A stretch of DNA of 64,000 nt from positions 2,294,001 to 2,358,000 of the forward strand of contig PZJY01000006.1 of assembly GCA_031472005.1 (NCBI GenBank), in the 5' to 3' direction. Shown one piece after another: positions 58,681-64,000 of this stretch (its first letter is position 1; each line of letters begins with the position of its first letter). Origin of the DNA: Tetracladium setigerum. Its lineage: Eukaryota; Ascomycota; Leotiomycetes; Helotiales. A program made the translations under genes and the position numbers. The notes beneath the pieces were generated by a model. That model searched no databases, was not told where the DNA came from, and saw only the letters and a program-made list of their open reading frames with translations.

Positions 58681-59752
58681 TCAGGGATTGCCTAAACTCC
58701 AAACTTCTACTCCAAGGATTTCAAATTTCTCCCCTCCTCACTTAAAGGTTCGTTCCCAAATGTCAAGCAGTGACTACTCACGCCCCTTTCAAAAACATCA
58801 TCCAACCACAGTCCATAATGTCCATCTCCACCTCCCACACTCAAGAATGTTGGATCGCACAGCATCATGTAATCATTAATGCCCGAGTAAGGAAATGCTT
58901 TGAAGCGGATTCGCTCCGGGGTCGATGCACCTGTATCACTGGTGGGAAGTGGGGGAGAAAGTGTATTGGCTGTTGAGGATGTACCAATTGTGGTGCTGCG
59001 TTGCATATTGGTTGTGTCTGCGGAGGGAGGTGGTGGGAGGTTGGAGAGTGTTGGGAGGGTGTGGGATGGGAGTATTGAGGCACGCCATAGAAAACATTCG
59101 CCTGTACCGTAGTAATGTGGTGAGGGATGCGGAGCTTCTGTTAGGTAGGCCCCAAACAACTGTTCAAACAATATCAGCCTGGTTCATGCTCCAGGAGGTC
59201 GGGGAAACATACCCCTCCATCACCGTCCTTTACCACCAGAACAAATCCATTCCGTACGCCTCGCAAATCCTCGCATTTCTTGTATAATGTCCCTAAACTA
59301 ACGCCATGTTCTTCGAGGCTGTACACTAGATTCCACTCCTCGCATAACTGCAGCCGTGGCGGAACTAGCAATCGTATTTCTTCGGCCAGTGCCCTCGTAA
59401 GTAGCTGAGCAGATATGGGGCTTCCTGGTTTATGCCCTTTTAAGCTAACCGGATATAAAGGCGGAGGTTGAAAAGGAGAGGCTATTCTGTTCGGTGGTGT
59501 ATAGACTCCTTCGAATCCATTCGAGTGGCTCTTGGGTACAGGGAAAGAAGTGGAATGTGCGGGCGCGTGCGAATCGTGGGAGACGTTCGAGGAAGGTTCG
59601 GTAGAGAATCGACGAAGGAGACCAGATACCGCGGTTGACATGGAACTTGGACGTGGCATTCCCCAGCCCGAGGCAAACGTTGGTGTCGAGGTTCCGGAAC
59701 TGGGTTTCGACGATGACGTGGGTGTTCGATCGTAGTAACCTCGCGTTGTCAT
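58681..59752 (-). CDS. oxr1: Oxr1-like TLDc-domain protein, one apparent base deletion
   Basis: Two exons (59752-59213, 59159-58681; intron 53 bases). A Ser/Pro-rich N-terminus (about 100 residues) precedes the TLDc domain: SAQLLTRALAEEIRLLVPPRL, WNLVYSLEEHGVSLGTLYKK, FVLVVKDGDGG/LFGAYLTE (joined across the intron), GTGECFLWR, then after a ~60-residue low-complexity Ser/Thr insert, FKAFPYSGINDYMML, LSVGGGDGHYGLWLDDVF and CLTFGNEPLSEEG. As sequenced the last frame ends early at the minus-strand GGGG (58731-58734); one more G gives the conserved end FEILGVEVWSLGNP and 339 residues. Members regulate the V-ATPase and protect against oxidative stress. Confidence 0.9.
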
Positions 59753-60396
59753 GATGGAGGTATTTCAGAGAGTCTCTCGGAATGGTGATATCCTAAATGT
59801 AAATGTTGGAGTTTCTTGAAGGGAAGTATTTGGTGGTTAGTGTGTTGCGGGAGGGGAAGGTTGCTCGTGTGAGTTTGTAGTTGTGGCCTGAGAGCGAGCA
59901 AAAGCAGTGGCTGGCCTTGCGCCTTTTGCCAATTCAACAGCCTGATTATTGGCCAGTTTGGAAGCAAGGCTACGGGGCTGACAAAAACAATGAATCAGCA
60001 ACAAACATGGATAACAAATCATTATCTTTCTCATAACTCCTTGAGCTTAATAGAGTATGATGATAAGTGAAATCCGTTCATAAATAAAATGGTTATGGTG
60101 GTTTATTCCGACAAGCAACCGTGCCACAACTTTGACTTCAAAATAGCCGATACTAATGTTCCCAGCTTGCCGTTAATATAACGAAACAGAAAATGCAGTT
60201 TGCAGATAATAAATGCGGATGACTATAAATTTCCTGGCAGTAATAGAAAAGCGGTTCTTGCGATGACGATGGAAGAGAAACGCCGAGTCAAGACTTCGAC
60301 TCCTTCGCAGCCAATACTCGATGTGGACGCAATGCAATGACCTACTCGAATCAGGACTTGGACGGTAGATTTGAAAGGTATCTGGAAATATGGTCT
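59753..60396. other. Intergenic region
   Basis: Promoter side of the Oxr1 gene and 3' flank of hem4. No gene recognised. Confidence 0.45.
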
Positions 60397-61430
60397 TCAT
60401 TGGGATAAAACCGCAATATTGCCTGTCTCCAGAAACGGGCTTGCCTCAATTGCCTCCCTTATTTTCTGCATAAAAGCTTTGATTCCATCATCTATTCCCT
60501 CCGGGCTTGGCTTTGCCGCACAAACGTCTGGTTCGTATCCAAACTGGTTCCTTAAATAATCTCTAGTGGTTGGGCCAATGGTAGCAATGTAAGTGCCTTT
60601 CCTGGCGGATTTGACCCCCTCCTTAACCTTTCCAGATTGACAATCGAGCAATCCCAGAGCACGTAGCATAGCTTCACAGCCCGTGGGCGAGAAAACCACA
60701 ACCCACCGTATTGGCTTCCTCTCAGTGTGCCTCAAGATAGTCGAGAAATCTTGTTCGAATGACTCCATGACTCCAGTGCCATAAACCACAAGCTCGTCGA
60801 CCTGTATTCTTCGGCTGGCTGATAATCTTGGGTCCATCAATGTTTTTGGGATGATATCCCTTCTCTGATCTCCCACAAGAAACAAGATCGGAGGTTTCAC
60901 ATCGCGATCTTTATACCATTCGATATAGTGGTCCAACATATAATGCGCCAAAGCCTCTCCATTGCCCATTTCTGCACCAAATATATTGAGTGGTGGATCC
61001 TGAGAAATGGATCGCAAAGCTCGGGATGTTGCAGGACCGACTGTATAGATTGGAATGTCTTGTAAGTGAGGCCATCCTTCAGCACCTAAGGAACTTGTCA
61101 GTCCACTGCCAAATAAGGATTTGAAGATATACCTTTGGTCTGATCTACCAGCTTTGCAAATGCCTCCACAGCACGCTGGGAAGTAAATATCATCCCCCCA
61201 TATTCACTCCCATCTTTGCTGTGGATTCCTCTTTTGGTCAAGAGATTCCGGACGACAGTCATGCCATCATCCAGTAGCTGATGCTCTAGGACCGGGACGA
61301 ATGTTGGGGAGAATTTCAAACCCTCTGCCGCAGTGCAGAATCGTTCTTCATATCCATCGTTAGGAGTTGACTTCGTCTTCAGTAGGAAAAGCGGGATGCC
61401 CTCCTCTTCTGCTGGATTGTGTGCTGTCAT
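60397..61430 (-). CDS. hem4: Uroporphyrinogen-III synthase
   Basis: Two exons (61430-61133, 61085-60397; intron 47 bases) encode 328 residues, the usual size for fungal Hem4. Markers: IPLFLLKTKS near the start, GGMIFTSQRAVEAF, IPIYTVGPATSRAL across the intron, ILFLVGDQRRDIIPKTL, VDELVVYGTGV, WVVVFSPTGCEAM and IATIGPTTRDYL. The enzyme cyclises hydroxymethylbilane with inversion of ring D in cytosolic haem synthesis. The Met at 61430 (MTAHNPAEEEG) is preferred; an in-frame upstream Met near 61560 is possible but would leave almost no promoter. Divergent from erv1. Confidence 0.92.
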
Positions 61431-61596
61431 TGTCGTCGCGTAGCCCGCTGGGGCAGGGGTTTTAATAAGGAGGAAGAGTGATCGATGACGCTGGGAATAT
61501 TCTGCCCCGACAGACCGCCCTTGAAGATAAACAATTACAAAGCTTGAAACCTCACTCATTCCATGATATCCGTGATAATAAAATACAGATTTTATA
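61431..61596. promoter_or_regulatory. Compact divergent promoter, hem4 and erv1
   Basis: Only 166 bases separate the two start codons. No CCAAT or TATA box is obvious. Confidence 0.45.
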
Positions 61597-62185
61597 ATGG
61601 CCGATGAAATTCGCGAGAAAGAGTCGGATGCGACCGCAGCCCCAGTCACAGGGTTCCCATCAAAACCTGGCAAGAGGAACGCGCAAGGAATAGTGATTGG
61701 TAAAGATGGAAAACCGTAAGCTCCCCAGAAGCTATTGAACCACTTCTGACGAGCAATGCAGGTGTCGCACATGCACCTCATCCGCAGATTTCTTCTCTGC
61801 CTCAAAAAAGACACCTAAAGGAGTTCTGCCTGTTGTTCCACCAGCAGACTGCCCACCAGACGTCGAGCTCCTCGGTCGTTCCTCTTGGACTCTCCTCCAC
61901 TCTATTACAGCCTCCTATCCTATAGCACCCACTCAGGTCGAACAATCACAAGCTTCCCAGTTCATGGGCTTGTTTTCAAAGCTATATCCGTGCTGGGTTT
62001 GTGCGGAGGACTTTCAGGACTTCATGGCGAAGAACAAGGTTAGGACGGAGAGTAGGGAGGAGTTTGGTCAGTGGATGTGTGAGGCGCATAATGAGGTTAA
62101 TAGGAAGTTGGGAAAGAAGGAGTTCGATTGTGGGAAGTGGGAAGAGAGGTGGAGGACAGGTTGGAAGAATGGGAGTTGTGATTGA
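61597..62185 (+). CDS. erv1: FAD-linked sulfhydryl oxidase Erv1
   Basis: Two exons (61597-61715, 61762-62185; intron 46 bases) encode 180 residues. An N-terminal CRTC pair (about 41-44) is the shuttle disulfide; the catalytic C-x2-C is CWVC (about 117-120) in YPCWVCAEDFQDFMAKN; the structural disulfide pair follows in WMCEAHNEVNRKLGKKEFDC. Flavin-binding SWTLLHSITASYP and the His/Asn in CEAHN fit the family. In the mitochondrial intermembrane space it reoxidises Mia40 and passes electrons to cytochrome c. The exon join CC/GTGTCGC restores KPCRTC. Confidence 0.94.
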
Positions 62186-62693
62186 TTGAAGAAGCAATGT
62201 ATGATACTTGGGTGTAAGATTAGACTTGATAGTGGCATCATTGCATAGAATGGCATAGCAGGGCATAGGATAAAGGCGCTTTCTAGATATGGCGAGATCT
62301 CGACTCAAGAATAGATTAACTTCTTCTCCAGTCCGGTTTGTCGTCAAAGTTGGCAAAGCTGGTGATTCCTTCCTAAGGTATCGTCCGTCCCTTCCGACTG
62401 TCTCTTGCTTGCTGTATTCTGTGTCCAGTTGGCTTTGCTCTCCTTGGTTGGTGAAACTGTTGAAGCTGCGAGATATACCCAACTTTTCATTATCAGCCCC
62501 TCTCAGGACCACGGAATTCCTGCTCAATACATATTATCAGTTCACGGATAATCTCGAATCGACAGAGCTCTTCTCTCACATTACAATATCGCATTCTTTT
62601 GCAAATTTCCCTCATCTTCTTCCCTCAAGGCTTCGACCTACTATTCATCATAGATGCAGCACTCCAGCAAAGCAAACATGGTGGTGCAACCTG
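62186..62693. other. Intergenic region downstream of erv1
   Basis: About 500 bases; open in some frames but with no recognisable motif. The plus-strand ORF starting at 62289 is in frame with the hypothetical gene below, but its 5' part lacks its codon bias. Confidence 0.4.
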
Positions 62694-63206
62694 ATGGTGA
62701 CCCATGGAGAACGCGCTCCCCGTCAAGCAACGCCGACACCGTTCAAAATCCGAATCAAGCAGTACACTTTCGCGTTTGGCAGCTACGAGAATCCAAAAAT
62801 GGTTACAGCAGGTTCTACAAGAAGCCCCCAACACATTACAACCGGCATTACCAACAAGAACAGACTGCCCGAGCCCAACAATTTCACGCTCGAATGGAAC
62901 AAGAGTCCGCAGATAGATCCTACGCATTTCATAATATGTTACCGCCCAGGACACCACCAAGTTGGAGATATCAGCAAGAAGGGTACGCAGAAGTCGAACA
63001 AGCTCACAGGTCGCCTCTACACAACTCCAGCTATGGGCAAAACACAATCTACAGGGTCTCTAAAGGCGCCTTCCATCCGGTGCGCAATCGACCACGTCAA
63101 CAGGTACAGAACGTTGAAGTACATGGCTTATGGTTCCAAAGGGGGCCAGCACACTGGGTTCGTCGAAGGGACTTGCCACCTCTTTATGATTGGTATGGAC
63201 GAATGA
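62694..63206 (+). CDS. Hypothetical protein, gene structure unresolved
   Basis: In the frame that ends at 63206 the codons are strongly biased in the way of the other genes here (AAC, AAG, GAG, TTC, CTC), so this frame is probably the coding one although two other plus frames are also open. Start taken at ATG 62694 (MVTHGERAPRQ), with 62289 as an alternative. No domain recognised; basic, with YKPG-like and KKGTQKSNK segments. Immediately after the TGA the same frame stays open (CYILGPKTTPCGPIFLEIGR...) to about 63404, so the stop may sit inside an intron whose GTATGG donor lies at about 63191, or be a sequence error, or mark a decayed gene. Confidence 0.4.
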   Translation: MVTHGERAPRQATPTPFKIRIKQYTFAFGSYENPKMVTAGSTRSPQHITTGITNKNRLPEPNNFTLEWNKSPQIDPTHFIICYRPGHHQVGDISKKGTQKSNKLTGRLYTTPAMGKTQSTGSLKAPSIRCAIDHVNRYRTLKYMAYGSKGGQHTGFVEGTCHLFMIGMDE

Positions 63207-64000
63207 AATGGGAAGAGGAGAGACGTGCACAAAAGCGACATGTGCTACATCCTGGGCCCGAAAACTACCCCGTGTGGCCCCATTTTCTTGGAAATAGGAA
63301 GACTCCTGGGTGCAAGACTCTTGGATGCTGAATATGATGAACGAATGCCGGGCACTAGAGTATGCAAAATATTCGTCTCACTTCTTATGCAGAAATGGTG
63401 TTAGAATCAGCAGTCTTTTATTCTGGCCACGGGCTTGTATATCTTTATGCCAACACACTCTCAAACCAGCCCAAACAAATCATGACAGAAGTACACAAGC
63501 CAACTAGCATAGAATTGGAGAAGGTCCATCCAATCTCTCGATATCCCTCTCGACTACGTACGCCACATCTTACCTGCTTACTTCTTCAACAACGCCCCGA
63601 CCCAACCCAGGATACGAAGCAACAATTCTAAATCGATAACTCATATCAGAACCTGCTCTTCCGCCCCAAAACATAATCACCTACAAATCAAGCACATTAT
63701 CCTCCACACAGCGATTCAAAACGAGTTAAGCGAATACATATCAACAACTGTACCCCTAACAACCTACTTAAACAAAAACCTGGGAACTTTCGTAATTATG
63801 GATTGTAATAATACATGGACCGGAAATCAGCCTGTGCCACGTGACAGCATTTAAAGTTGAATTCACAAAGACTTCTGAGTATTCATCGCACACCAGCATG
63901 ATAATTCACTGCGCACTTTGGCATTTCTGGGAGGAAGACTTCTCAGTGTTTCTGCTTAGTGTTTCCTCGGGATTGCGTCTGATTTCGATTTGTTCAGTCA
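63207..64000. other. Right end of window
   Basis: Possible continuation of the hypothetical gene to about 63404, then no recognised feature. A gene could begin beyond 64000. Confidence 0.35.

Noticed and set aside
62654..63331. 225-codon plus-strand ORF in another frame
   Set aside because: Its codons do not follow the AAC/AAG/TTC/GAG bias; the frame ending at 63206 does.

Overview
The window is nuclear DNA of a filamentous ascomycete. Genes carry short introns of about 45-100 bases with GT...AG ends and CTRAY-like branch points, and the families include white collar-1, a HET-domain protein, fungal NACHT and Hsp70-like proteins, a metacaspase and a secreted pectin lyase. A plant-associated Leotiomycete-like fungus is my best guess; the order is inference, not something the sequence proves.

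Layout. WC-1 blue-light receptor (+, 980-4212); long intergenic region with a ~95-bp tandem array; STAND-type N-terminus + TPR + HSPA12-like Hsp70 gene (-, 6425-10423); gene-poor stretch; tandem CCCH zinc-finger protein (+, 13623-15529); DUF7708-NACHT protein (-, 16893-21464); ribosomal protein uL15/L28 (+, 22681-23550); Cdc7 kinase (-, 24828-26351) divergent from condensin subunit Cnd1 (+, 26662-30427); a single-pass membrane protein (-, 32802-33746); a small orphan ORF (35486-35872); HET protein (-, 37930-39612); PDAT acyltransferase (-, 42017-44101) divergent from an Naa30-like N-acetyltransferase (+, 44656-45371); DUF1917 protein (-, 45735-47013) divergent from Dph7 (+, 47450-48873); metacaspase with an apparent Clr5-domain N-terminus (-, 49269-51388); a MITE-like element (52269-52857); Gly/Ala-rich secreted protein (-, 53829-54243); pectin lyase (-, 55738-57290); Oxr1/TLDc protein (-, 58681-59752); Hem4 (-, 60397-61430) divergent from Erv1 (+, 61597-62185); an unresolved hypothetical gene near the right end.

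Most genes are unrelated housekeeping functions: cell-cycle control, translation, lipid storage, haem synthesis and mitochondrial import. Four loci (Hsp70-like, NACHT, HET, metacaspase) belong to families used by fungi for self/non-self recognition and regulated cell death, but they are spread over 45 kb and do not form one cluster.

Three things stand out. (1) A 14-17 bp core, TGTTGCAC(A/G)TCGCA, recurs about 17 times in four intergenic regions and always between genes, often as the centre of 70-100 bp tandem units of otherwise different sequence. (2) At least ten places, all but one in homopolymers, need exactly one extra base to restore conserved reading frames, including in the ribosomal protein gene. 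This looks like a systematic assembly error and not pseudogenisation. (3) Two unusual domain unions are suggested by in-frame splicing: STAND N-terminus/TPR/Hsp70, and Clr5/metacaspase. Exon lengths of the assembled models sum to multiples of three (after the one-base corrections where noted), which supports the splice choices.
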